A stretch of DNA of 64,000 nucleotides from Candidatus Lucifugimonas marina (GTDB lineage Bacteria; Chloroflexota; Dehalococcoidia; Lucifugimonadales; Lucifugimonadaceae): contig CP046147.1 in the NCBI GenBank assembly GCA_029593915.1, positions 2,961,001 to 3,025,000 on the forward strand, given 5' to 3'. This document shows, in pieces, positions 43,619 to 53,976 of the stretch (position 1 is the first letter of the stretch; each line of letters opens with the position of its first letter). The notes under the pieces are model-generated. The model saw nothing but the letters and a program-made list of their open reading frames with translations, had not been told where the DNA came from and did not search any database. The position numbers and the translations under genes are program-made.

Positions 43619-44305
43619 ATGGCCGAACGCTCAAATAACAAAACTCAACGACTACAGCAGTGGTTCGACGCCCGACCACGCTGGGATCACGCCTCATACG
43701 GCGAGTTCATGCACATCGGTGCGAACCAGACGATCTTCCGGATCGCTCTTGAAGAACAAGAGATTACCGCCGGAACAAAGGTTCTCGATACCGCTTGTGC
43801 CGTTGGTGGTAACGCACGATGGATGGCATCGCTTTTCGGATGTCAGGTTTATGGAAATGACATCGATGGAGAAGCCCTAACAGTCGCTCGTGATCTCGCT
43901 GAGATCGAAAACATTTCTGAACTCTGCACGTTCGTCGAAGCCCCAGTCGAAAACCTTCCGTTCGACGACGGAATGTTCGACATGGTTGTTACAACAGACG
44001 TTTTCGACGCAACCGAAGTAAAACGAGTTCTCAAACCCGGTGGAAGCTTCATCGCAATTTCGCTTTTTGAAGATCCTAAAATCACACCTCTACAACTTGC
44101 CGAAGGCTGGGGTCTAGAACTAGAAACTTCGCTCGATGTAACTGATCTTGCATTTGCGTTCAACCGGGCGAAGGAAACTGAAGCTCGACTACTTCACGAA
44201 TCCGATCTCATCGCTGCTCGTGAACTTATCGAAATCATGAACAAGAGCATCGCCCCTTACACTCGGGGTGGCCGCCACTACATCATGCGACTCAGGAAGA
44301 AATAA
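43619..44305 (+). CDS. Class I SAM-dependent methyltransferase
   Basis: 228 residues. Motif I VLDTACAVGGNARWMASLF near residue 55, acidic motif II (YGNDIDGEAL), and DMVVTTDVFDATEVKRVLKPGGSFIAIS, typical of ubiE/COQ5-like small-molecule methyltransferases. Divergent N-terminus (NKTQRLQQWFDARPRWDHASYGEFM). Followed closely by the DHDPS-family gene (12 bp), so probably cotranscribed. Substrate unknown. Confidence 0.82.
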   Translation: MAERSNNKTQRLQQWFDARPRWDHASYGEFMHIGANQTIFRIALEEQEITAGTKVLDTACAVGGNARWMASLFGCQVYGNDIDGEALTVARDLAEIENISELCTFVEAPVENLPFDDGMFDMVVTTDVFDATEVKRVLKPGGSFIAISLFEDPKITPLQLAEGWGLELETSLDVTDLAFAFNRAKETEARLLHESDLIAARELIEIMNKSIAPYTRGGRHYIMRLRKK

Positions 44306-44317
44306 CCAGCCACCCAC

Positions 44318-45238
44318 ATGACAACTCAATCATCAGAGCCATATCGCGGAATTTACGGTATTCCCGCCACCCCGTTCAACGAAGACGAATCACTCGACAC
44401 GCGTTCGCTTGAAAGCGTTCTCGAATTTTCGGTCGATAACGGCTGCCACGGCATAGTTATGCCGGTGATGGCGAGCGAGTATCAGGCGTTAACCGACACA
44501 GAACGGCGCACCGTGTTCGATATCACCACCAAAGTCGTGGGTAACCGCGTTCCAACAGTGGCCGGTGTGTCGGGCATATCGAATATCCATTCGATAGAAC
44601 TCGCTAAATATGCGGAAGGTGCTGGCTTTGATTCAGTGATCGCCATGCCGCCTTTCAACATTTCGCGACCTTCAACCGGTGAAGTGTTGAATTTCTTCGA
44701 GAAACTCAGCGATGCCGTAAATCTTCCTATTTGGATTCAGAACCACTCGCTAGGCGCCCCGCTCAGTGCCAAACAATTAGCCGATCTATGCGAAAACATC
44801 GAAAACGTTAGCTATATCAAGGAAGAAACTGTTTTCGCAGCACAGCTAACTACCGAGCTATTCGATCACGCTGGCGATTCCCTAAAAGGCGTGATGGGTG
44901 GAATGGGTTGCAAGTTCCTAATCTCTGAATTTAACCGAGGCATGGCAGGCAACATGCCAGCATCTCACTTTGGCGATATCCACTCGAAGATGTGGAACCT
45001 GCTTGAAGACGGCGATGAAGCAGGCGCACGTGAGATTCACACTCGCATGGCACCGCTGAACAACTACGAAAGCCTCTACGGAATGCGGGCTTTCAAGGAA
45101 ATTCTTTATCGCCGTGGTGTAATTACATCTACAACTACTCGCTCACCCGGCAAGAAAGATCTCGACAAATTCGATCTTGCTGAATACGACACCCTGCTGG
45201 ATTCAATCGAAGACCTAATGACCTGGAAAGCCTCTTAA
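44318..45238 (+). CDS. DHDPS/NAL-family lyase (sugar-acid aldolase or dehydratase)
   Basis: 306 residues. (beta/alpha)8 family with PATPFNEDESLD near the N-terminus, the Schiff-base Lys in VSYIKEETVFAAQL and Tyr region in YQALTDTERR. Substrate motif (GGMGCKFLISEFNRG) differs from DapA. With the enolase-superfamily gene 4 bp downstream it fits 2-keto-3-deoxy acid aldolase or 5-keto-4-deoxyglucarate dehydratase. Cytosolic sugar-acid catabolism is inferred from neighbours. Confidence 0.85.
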   Translation: MTTQSSEPYRGIYGIPATPFNEDESLDTRSLESVLEFSVDNGCHGIVMPVMASEYQALTDTERRTVFDITTKVVGNRVPTVAGVSGISNIHSIELAKYAEGAGFDSVIAMPPFNISRPSTGEVLNFFEKLSDAVNLPIWIQNHSLGAPLSAKQLADLCENIENVSYIKEETVFAAQLTTELFDHAGDSLKGVMGGMGCKFLISEFNRGMAGNMPASHFGDIHSKMWNLLEDGDEAGAREIHTRMAPLNNYESLYGMRAFKEILYRRGVITSTTTRSPGKKDLDKFDLAEYDTLLDSIEDLMTWKAS

Positions 45239-45242
45239 AACT

Positions 45243-46436
45243 TTGAAAATCGAAGCTATTGACCTCTTTTACGTCGCACTCCCAGAAATCAAGCGAGCAG
45301 CCGACGGCACTCAGGATTCGCTTGTAGTTCGAGTAAGAACCGACAACGGACTCGAGGGCTGGGGTGAGTGTGATGCATCGCCTCTAGTATCGATGGCAGC
45401 GTATGTGATGCCGATGTCACACTCGAACGTCATCAACATTCGAGAGGCGCTGCTTGGTGAAACACTCGACTCCCCTGAGGACGTAATTCGGCTTCGCAAC
45501 AAAGCAGGCGAGTACGGACTTGATGTCCAACAGCTCGATCACGCGGTAGCTGGCGCCGATATCGCTCTCTGGGACGTTCTTGGAAAGCATCTCGGTGAAC
45601 CAGTGTGGAAGCTGATCGGCCATGACGCTTCCCACAAAAAACTTCCGTACGCCAGCGTTTTGTTTGGTGACGACCCGGCGGAGACTCGTGCAGTTGCCGA
45701 TTCGATCGTAGAGCGAGATTTCAGGGCAGCAAAATTCGGATGGGGTCCGATGGGCCGAAGTTCTCTGGCTGACGATATCGCACTCGTTCAGGCAGCTCGT
45801 GACGGACTTGGCCCCGACGCCAAGCTCATGGTCGACGCCGGGGTTATCTGGGGCGACAACGTCGACGAAGCTTACGAACGAGCCGTTGCATTTGCAGATC
45901 TTGGCGTTACATGGCTCGAAGAACCGCTTCGTACTGAGGAAGTGGGTGCATATAAGGCTCTGAGCGACAAAGTACGTGCCAACAACGTAAACATCGGTAT
46001 CGCCGGCGGCGAAGGCGCCGACTACTTCCGAGCAGCCGACGACATGATGACCAACGCAGGGCTCGATTTCGTTCAGATCGACGTCGGGCGAATCGGCGGT
46101 ATCACCGAAGCCAAACGAGTCGCTGACAAAGCCCATGAGCTCGGAATTCAGTACGTGAACCACACGTTCAAGAGTCATCTATCGGTCGCAGCTTCGATTC
46201 ACGTCTTCGCAGGTTACGAAGAATTCGATCTCACCGAATACCCGGCTGGCGATTCAGCTCTCATACTAGGGTTAACCGCCCCCACTGGCATTTTCCGAGA
46301 TTCCGACGGACTGATTCGTGCCTCGGATGAGCCGGGTCTTGGCGTAGAAGTTAACCTCGATGCCATCAACGAGTTCCAACGGATGGTCAAAATCGAAGTC
46401 GACGGCGAAGTGCTGTTCGAATCGGACAAGCCTTAG
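45243..46436 (+). CDS. Mandelate racemase/enolase superfamily dehydratase
   Basis: 397 residues from TTG 45243. Barrel motifs: Lys in AAKFGWGPMG, Asp in LMVDAGVIWG, Glu in WLEEPL, Glu in IAGGEGADYF, and His in YVNHTFKSHL. The three acidic ligands for Mg2+ and the base Lys/His are all present. Likely an acid-sugar dehydratase or racemase feeding the adjacent aldolase. A second, different member is at 20625-21770. Confidence 0.86.
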   Translation: MKIEAIDLFYVALPEIKRAADGTQDSLVVRVRTDNGLEGWGECDASPLVSMAAYVMPMSHSNVINIREALLGETLDSPEDVIRLRNKAGEYGLDVQQLDHAVAGADIALWDVLGKHLGEPVWKLIGHDASHKKLPYASVLFGDDPAETRAVADSIVERDFRAAKFGWGPMGRSSLADDIALVQAARDGLGPDAKLMVDAGVIWGDNVDEAYERAVAFADLGVTWLEEPLRTEEVGAYKALSDKVRANNVNIGIAGGEGADYFRAADDMMTNAGLDFVQIDVGRIGGITEAKRVADKAHELGIQYVNHTFKSHLSVAASIHVFAGYEEFDLTEYPAGDSALILGLTAPTGIFRDSDGLIRASDEPGLGVEVNLDAINEFQRMVKIEVDGEVLFESDKP

Positions 46437-46593
46437 ACGACCGATCCCTCGGCTGCACTCGGGAAGTCCGATTAACTCGGACACCAAGCCACACCGCCTG
46501 ATCCAATCAGACCACAACTGCTCTCCACTCATAGCACGAACCCACCGACATCTTTAGTTGACGCACACCCGTAGCGTTCATAGAATTCGTTGG

Positions 46594-46643
46594 CTAGCAC
46601 TCTAAGCCCGCGACTGCTAACAGTCGGCACGGTCGAGTGCTAA
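46594..46643 (+). promoter_or_regulatory. Extended CIRCE-like operator (HrcA site) upstream of groES
   Basis: CIRCE arms CTAGCACTC (46594-46602) and GAGTGCTAA (46635-46643) are the canonical half-sites, but the spacer is 32 nt instead of 9. A second inverted repeat CGACTG-CTAA-CAGTCG (46611-46626) sits exactly in the centre. In other bacteria HrcA binds this element to repress groESL. The rest of the gap 46437-46746 has no gene; -10 and SD (AAGGAG) lie between this operator and groES. Confidence 0.7.
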
Positions 46644-46746
46644 TCAAGAAATTGGCTGAATTTGAACTTGATTTGGTGTGTCCGCACCGTTTGAACCAAG
46701 CTCGAACAAACCGGTTTCTCGTCTACCACTAAGGAGAAAATATTCA

Positions 46747-47043
46747 GTGGCACTGAACCTCACACCGCTTGGTGACAGGGTAATCATCGAGCCTGCCGAC
46801 GCAGAGGCATCAACCTCTCCCGGCGGAATCATCATTCCTGACACTGCAAAAGAAAAGCCCCAGCAGGGCAACGTTGTAGCAGCCGGCCCAGGCCGAACTA
46901 CCGACGACGGCACAGTCATCGACATGCCGGTAAAAGTCGGTCAGACCGTCATCTACTCGAAGTACGCAGGTACCGAGTACGCAGAAGGCGGAGTTGACTA
47001 CCTCATCGTTCGAGAGAGCGACATCCTCGCAATCGTTGGATAG
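46747..47043 (+). CDS. groES: Co-chaperonin GroES
   Basis: 98 residues from GTG 46747; AAGGAG is 10 nt upstream. An ATG-extended frame from 46678 would cover the leader and was rejected. Mobile loop segment (ASTSPGGIIIPDTAKEKPQQG), strand VNLTPLGDRVII-like N-terminus and C-terminal SDILAIVG are all typical. Forms a heptameric lid on GroEL for protein folding in the cytosol. Followed by groEL after 61 bp; both under the CIRCE-like operator. Confidence 0.97.
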   Translation: MALNLTPLGDRVIIEPADAEASTSPGGIIIPDTAKEKPQQGNVVAAGPGRTTDDGTVIDMPVKVGQTVIYSKYAGTEYAEGGVDYLIVRESDILAIVG

Positions 47044-47101
47044 TTCGTACTCGAACTAATCATTCCATTCGAGCCACACGGCTCAATCTGGAGAAATGTA
47101 A

Positions 47102-48736
<1,635 letters not shown>

Positions 48737-48765
48737 ATAGCCCTTGCTTTACAAAGCAGTTCAAG

Positions 48766-48799
48766 AAGAGCCGCATCTTTCGATGCGGCTCTTTTTTTT
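48766..48799 (+). terminator. Terminator after groEL
   Basis: AAGAGCCGCATC-TTTC-GATGCGGCTCTT followed by a run of T. Confidence 0.95.
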
Positions 48800-48814
48800 C
48801 AATTCCTTCGACAC

Positions 48815-48888
48815 TGTCATCCTGAACTCATTATCAAGACCTATTCCTCGAACCCATAGTCAAAGTAATTCTGAACTCAATTCAGAAT
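48815..48888. repeat. TCATYCTGAA-type intergenic repeat
   Basis: GTCATCCTGAACTC (48815-48828) and the palindrome ATTCTGAA-CTCAA-TTCAGAAT (48868-48888) occur in the 280-bp gap after groEL, which holds no gene. The same core is found at 60084-60108 and 60189-60213. Confidence 0.5.
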
Positions 48889-49016
48889 CACTCTCAAAAT
48901 CCAGCGACGCACACTTCAGGAATTCTCCGAGCGCATAAAACTATTCAAAGTTCATGCCTCCGTCCGTGTACGATGGATTGCTGGCGCTTCTTTTGAAAAA
49001 AAATCAGGAATAACGA

Positions 49017-50657
49017 ATGAACGAAATCGTAGTCGGCTTTGCTCTTGTAGCAGTGGTGCTACTCGCGACGCCGATCATCTCGGGAGTAGTCGACCGCTCT
49101 CCCCTGTCGTTCGCGTTTCTATTCCTACTTCTAGGACTGGCACTGGGTGAATCCGGCTTCGGCGTGATCGATCTCGACATTCACGATCGCCTCTTAGAGG
49201 TAATAGCCACCCTCACCCTATCTCTGGTTCTTTTCCTTGATGCCGTAAAACTTCAGATCGAAGAACTCCGATCAAGATGGTTCGTTCCGGCACTCACTCT
49301 AGGTCCCGGAACCACATTAATAATCTCGCTTCTCGCAGCCGCCATCGCGTGGCTGATCGATCTGCCAATAATTGTCGGATTCATCGGTGGAGCCGTTCTC
49401 GCTTCTACCGACCCTGTCGTCTTGCGTGAACTCATACGCGACCACCGAATCCCTCGGTCAGTACGCCAAACTCTCAGAATCGAAGCTGGCATGAACGATC
49501 TCGTCGTGCTGCCAACGGTGTTGATTCTTGCGGCGATAGCAACGTCATCCTCGAGTGGTGCACAGGCATGGATCGTGTTCATCGCCAAACTACTGTTGTT
49601 GGGGCCAGCCATTGGTTTTGTAGTCGGAGGACTCGGATCATGGCTGATGGTTAGAATCGATAAAGCGACTCCCATCAGGCGCGAACTTCAGTCAATGTAC
49701 GGTCTAGGCTTGGTGCTCGGGTCGTATGCCGCAGGTACGGCTGTAGGTGGCGACGGATTTCTTGCCGCATTCGCGGCGGGTCTCGCCGTAGTTCTTCTCA
49801 ACCAGACTTTGTGTGATTGCTTCCTCGAGTACGGTGAAGTTACATCTGAGATGGCGATGCTTTTGTCGTTCATTCTGTTCGGAATCGTTCTTTCCGGACT
49901 AATCCCAGATATTTCGCTTGGGCCTGCATTGGCTCTCGCCCTCATTGCAATTTTCTTGATCCGCCCTCTATCACTCACGCTCGTTTTACTTCGAGCGCAC
50001 ATGAGTTGGGAGGCAAGAGGTTTCGTGGCGTGGTTCGGGCCACGCGGACTAAACTCACTTCTACTGGCTTTGCTGGTCGTTCAGCTACATGTCGAAGGTG
50101 CTGAAATTCTGATGGGAGCTGTGGGAGTTATCGTATTCGTGTCGACGATTCTCCACGGCGCCAGTTCGGGTCCTGCGGTCAAGTGGTATGCCAAGCGTAT
50201 TCAGCATTCGGTTCACGAAGAAGAGCGTGAAGCCGATGCTGCTGGAATTTTCGAGGGACATTCCGAAGAAGTTCCAAGAGTTACGCCTGACGTATTGAAC
50301 TCAATGCTGCAATCCAACGAGCCTCCTATTCTGCTAGACGTTCGTTCACGTTTTAGCTACGAAGGTGATGGCTTCCGAATCGCCGAGGACGTACGAGTTC
50401 AGCCTGACGAACTCGGTGATTGGCTTCTTGACCGAGAACCTGACAGGCGAGTAGTCGCCTACTGCACCTGACAAGATGATGCGACCAGTGCCCGTGTGGC
50501 ACAGGAGATGAGACGGCTTGGCTGGGATGCCTCTGCGCTGGCAGGTGGTCTTCACGCGTGGCGTAAAAAATTCCCGGTTGTGTCGATGGAACCTGAGGTG
50601 ATCGAGCCGGACAGGCCGGATGAACGTCCTCTGAGTGCCGCAGATATTCATCTGTAA
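49017..50657 (+). CDS. CPA1 Na+/H+ antiporter fused to a rhodanese with UGA at the catalytic position (candidate selenoprotein)
   Basis: 546 residues if the in-frame TGA at 50469-50471 (codon 485) is read through; otherwise 484. Residues ~1-385: about 12 TM helices with STDPVVLRELI and EAGMNDLVVLP, the CPA1 (NhaP-like) core. Residues ~420-520: rhodanese domain (PPILLDVRSRFSYEGDGF ... VVAYCT-UGA-QDDATSARVAQEM ... ALAGGLHAW). The stop codon aligns with the catalytic Cys in the known C-T-C-P-x-E-A-T-S loop, and the domain continues in frame to a TAA. A hairpin GTGCC-CGTGT-GGCAC starts 17 nt after the UGA and fits a bacterial SECIS in distance and loop. Alternatively a plain stop or error. Confidence 0.6.
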
Positions 50658-50742
50658 AAACGGCGTGGGTTGTACTCAGTACTGATTCATAGTCGATTTG
50701 TGTGATAGCTGCTCCAAACGATGTGATGTAACCTGCCGCACA

Positions 50743-51441
50743 ATGTTCACCAAAACTGCCAAACAGTACGACGATGTCTACTCCTACAAAGACTACGAAG
50801 GCGAGAGTGAACTCATCACGACTCTAGTTCGTGAACGAGTGCCTAACGCCACAACTCTTCTCGACGTTGCATGTGGAACCGGGAAGCATCTGGAGCACCT
50901 GAGCAAATCGTTCGAATGTCAGGGAGTCGACCTCGATACGGAAATGCTCAAAATCTCAGAAGAACGCATGCCAGAAGCTCGGCTCCACAACGGTGATATG
51001 TGTGAGTTCAGCCTGAACTCAAAATTCGACGCCGTTACTTGCCTGTTTTCGTCCATTGGCTATACAAAAACCGTGGACCGCATGGAAGAGGCTGTTTCCA
51101 ACATGGCAAACCACCTGAATCCAGGCGGCATGCTTCTCGTGGAACCATGGATAACTCCCGAAGCGTGGATTCCGGGAAGAGTGCACGCCGATAAATATGA
51201 AACAGGCGATGGTTTCGTATTGAGAATGGGTGTAGCGGAACCGGTTGACCGAGGTCGACTCGTTCTTGAATACATGATCGGCAACTCCAACGGCATCTCA
51301 AAAGTAACCGAAACCCACGAGATGGGCTGGTTCACTCACGACGAGTATTCGAACGCCTTCACGAAAGCCGATCTGAAACTCGAATACCTCGAAGAGGGTT
51401 TAACTGGCCGCGGCATTTATATCGGCTTGAAGCCCGAATAA
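50743..51441 (+). CDS. SAM-dependent methyltransferase (DesVI/TylM1-like)
   Basis: 232 residues from ATG 50743. Motif I LLDVACGTGKHLEHL near residue 40, acidic motif II GVDLDTEML, then VTCLFSSIGYTKT and LNPGGMLLVEPW. Resembles small-molecule N/O-methyltransferases acting on sugars or amines; substrate unknown. The upstream extension to 50698 has no SD and was rejected. Confidence 0.82.
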   Translation: MFTKTAKQYDDVYSYKDYEGESELITTLVRERVPNATTLLDVACGTGKHLEHLSKSFECQGVDLDTEMLKISEERMPEARLHNGDMCEFSLNSKFDAVTCLFSSIGYTKTVDRMEEAVSNMANHLNPGGMLLVEPWITPEAWIPGRVHADKYETGDGFVLRMGVAEPVDRGRLVLEYMIGNSNGISKVTETHEMGWFTHDEYSNAFTKADLKLEYLEEGLTGRGIYIGLKPE

Positions 51442-51538
51442 CCTACCGTCAGACCCTGCCCGCAAACCAAAATCTAGATGTAATTGTTTAGTGATCACAC
51501 TCATGCAACCGCTATTTCACGCATGCCATGGTGAATCC

Positions 51539-52510
51539 ATGCGTAAGTTTTTTGCACAACTACTGTTCGCAACATCTGTGGTACTTCTCATCGCTGCATG
51601 CAGCTCGCAAGCGACAAGCGAACGAGGAACCACCACATCTAATGACATCATCCGGCAACCACACATCGTGGCTGCATTGTCTGATGAAATGACGCTAGCC
51701 GAGTGCGAATTACAGTTCACAGACGTTCCGTCGCCCGTAAGTTGGGCTAAAACTCCGGAGGAAGAGGCGTCGCTCTACGAGTGGACTCTTGGCAGTGCAT
51801 ACAAAGCAATGCCACTCCTTGACCCCAACACGGCAACACTCGAACAAATTCTTGATCGAAGCCGAGTAGCAATGGGCGATATCGTCACCTACAAATCGTG
51901 CAGCAAATCGCTAGACAGAGATTCTCCAGGCGCGGAATTTAGCACCAACTTCTACGATTTCACTGCTTTTCACTCGTATGACCACTATAGGTCTGTGATG
52001 AAGAACTCAGTTGATAGCAGTGCCCAATTTTGGGAATCCCTCAAGTTAGGTTCCACAGATTTTCGCCGCGATACCGATCACAGTTGGGAAGAATCACAAC
52101 CTTCACCCGCAGCCGGTATGCAGCCAACCCCACCGTCTGAGGGTCTCGCTTGGATTCTTTACGAGCACGACCTCGAGCTAATCTCGAACAACGAAACGGC
52201 GGACAACGGCGAGAAGGTATATCGCCTAGCATTCACTAAGATGCTTCCAGGTTTCATCAATGAAGATGAAGTGCAGACAGCAAGAACCACATCCGTGCTA
52301 ATCAGCCATGAAACGTTCCGAATGGTTTCCTATATTCAGGAAGACTACCCGGGTTTCGAATGGCCGACCGACTGGAGTAAAAAGGTCGCATACGTAGATT
52401 GGTGGCTCTCTGATGTCTACACAATGCACTACTTCGACTACAACGTTCCAGTAGTCCTAGAATCACCCGAAGACTACGTGCCGTACGAAGAAACCGTAAT
52501 GACGCGCTAA
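51539..52510 (+). CDS. Secreted lipoprotein of unknown function
   Basis: 323 residues from ATG 51539; this gives a canonical signal (MRKFFAQLLFATSVVLLIAAC, lipobox Cys at 21), while the upstream in-frame start adds a poor N-terminus. The mature domain has aromatic-rich beta segments (FSTNFYDFTAF, ILYEHDLELISNNETADNGEKVYRLAF) and one further Cys pair. No family recognised; envelope location. Confidence 0.75.
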   Translation: MRKFFAQLLFATSVVLLIAACSSQATSERGTTTSNDIIRQPHIVAALSDEMTLAECELQFTDVPSPVSWAKTPEEEASLYEWTLGSAYKAMPLLDPNTATLEQILDRSRVAMGDIVTYKSCSKSLDRDSPGAEFSTNFYDFTAFHSYDHYRSVMKNSVDSSAQFWESLKLGSTDFRRDTDHSWEESQPSPAAGMQPTPPSEGLAWILYEHDLELISNNETADNGEKVYRLAFTKMLPGFINEDEVQTARTTSVLISHETFRMVSYIQEDYPGFEWPTDWSKKVAYVDWWLSDVYTMHYFDYNVPVVLESPEDYVPYEETVMTR

Positions 52511-52715
52511 ATGCGGCAATAATCGGTTACCAACGGTTCTGTACTCGCGTGCTCACCCCCACGTAACTTGTAGGTGACAGCCCTCTCCTGCTCACTTGCC
52601 CTAACAGGCTAAACTGACGAGAGTGACAGGCTGATCTTGCATCGAGCGGGGAATTTGACCCGCCAACCACCACCCATTTGCACGAACCGGTCTATCAGTG
52701 AGTTAGCGCAACGAT

Positions 52716-53975
52716 ATGGACTCTTTCCGCTTTGTACACGCGGCAGATCTTCACATCGATTCACCCTTTGCGGGTGTCGGTGACGCCGATAATCGAGTAG
52801 CGACCCGACTTAGAGAGGCAACTTATGAAGCCTTTCAGAATCTGGTCGATCTTTGCATTAACCAAAATGCCGACTTCCTCGTGATCGCTGGTGACGTTTA
52901 CGATGGTGCCGACCGCTCAGTTCGCGCTCAGTTGCGCTTTAGAGACGGACTTTCCAAGCTGGCAGAAGCCGGTATCCAGTCTTTTGTCGTTCACGGTAAC
53001 CACGACCCACTCGATGGTTGGCAGTCGTCGATATCGTGGCCAGAAGGCGTTCACGTATTCGGTGCAACTCCTGAATGGAAGAATTTTGAGAAGAACGGCG
53101 AGGTGGTCGCCGCAGTTCAGGGCATGAGCTATCCAACTCGCGAGGTAACCGAAAACCTCGCAATCCAGTTCGCCCCTCCTGAATCAGGCAACTTATTTGC
53201 CATTGGGCTTCTGCACGCTAACGTAGGAGCCAACTCGGCACACCCGAACTATGCACCTTGCACAGTTGAAGACCTTTCAGGTTCAGGAATCGACTACTGG
53301 GCGCTGGGTCACGTTCACACTCGACAAACTCTAAAACGTGCGGCACCCGTAATCGCCTACCCTGGCAATACACAAGGCAGGCACCCGAACGAAACCGGAG
53401 CACGTGGTGCGCTAGTTGTCGATGTCGATCCTTCAGGTGCTTCTCGAAGCGACTTTGTTGCACTTGATGTTGTTCGATGGGAACGAAGCGACGTAGATAT
53501 TTCTAGTTTTGAAACCATCGATAGTCTCGACTCGGCAATCAGGCAGGCAACCGACAATCTCAGCGTTCAAGCTGAAGATCGCGACGTGGTGTGCCGATTA
53601 AACATCGTCGGACGAGGACCTTTGCACGAGCAACTTGCTGCCGATGGCGCTGTCGACGATCTTCTCGATTCAGTACGAAACACCTGGAATGCAAGCGGTT
53701 CGCCGTGGGTATGGGTCGAGCGAATCACCGACTCAACTCGTCCTGCTATCGATATCGAAGCGCGTGCCAAACAGGATGATTTCCTCGGCGCAACTTTGAA
53801 GCGAGCTCTACTTTCTTCGATTGAAGCCGATGAAATCGATCGACTTACCGAAGTTGTTTCTGATGTTTACACGGGTCGACGTAACGGACTCGATAAGCCA
53901 AGCGACGAGCAGGTTTCAGCATGGGCAGAAGAAGCCCGCTGGTACTTAGCCGAACTGTTGGAGCAGAGCAAATAG
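52716..53975 (+). CDS. YhaO/SbcD-like DNA repair exonuclease
   Basis: 419 residues. Calcineurin-like phosphoesterase (Mre11-type) motifs in order: HAADLHIDSPF, VIAGDVYDGA, FVVHGNHDP, GLLHANVG and LGHVHTR. A C-terminal capping domain follows (about 270-419). Nuclease subunit that pairs with the SMC-like ATPase encoded next, whose start lies 2 bp after this stop. Cytosolic DNA double-strand end processing. Confidence 0.92.
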   Translation: MDSFRFVHAADLHIDSPFAGVGDADNRVATRLREATYEAFQNLVDLCINQNADFLVIAGDVYDGADRSVRAQLRFRDGLSKLAEAGIQSFVVHGNHDPLDGWQSSISWPEGVHVFGATPEWKNFEKNGEVVAAVQGMSYPTREVTENLAIQFAPPESGNLFAIGLLHANVGANSAHPNYAPCTVEDLSGSGIDYWALGHVHTRQTLKRAAPVIAYPGNTQGRHPNETGARGALVVDVDPSGASRSDFVALDVVRWERSDVDISSFETIDSLDSAIRQATDNLSVQAEDRDVVCRLNIVGRGPLHEQLAADGAVDDLLDSVRNTWNASGSPWVWVERITDSTRPAIDIEARAKQDDFLGATLKRALLSSIEADEIDRLTEVVSDVYTGRRNGLDKPSDEQVSAWAEEARWYLAELLEQSK

Positions 53976-53976
53976 C

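Noticed and set aside
46678-46746. ATG-extended start for GroES
   Set aside because: Adds a non-GroES N-terminus; GTG 46747 has a good SD and gives the standard sequence.
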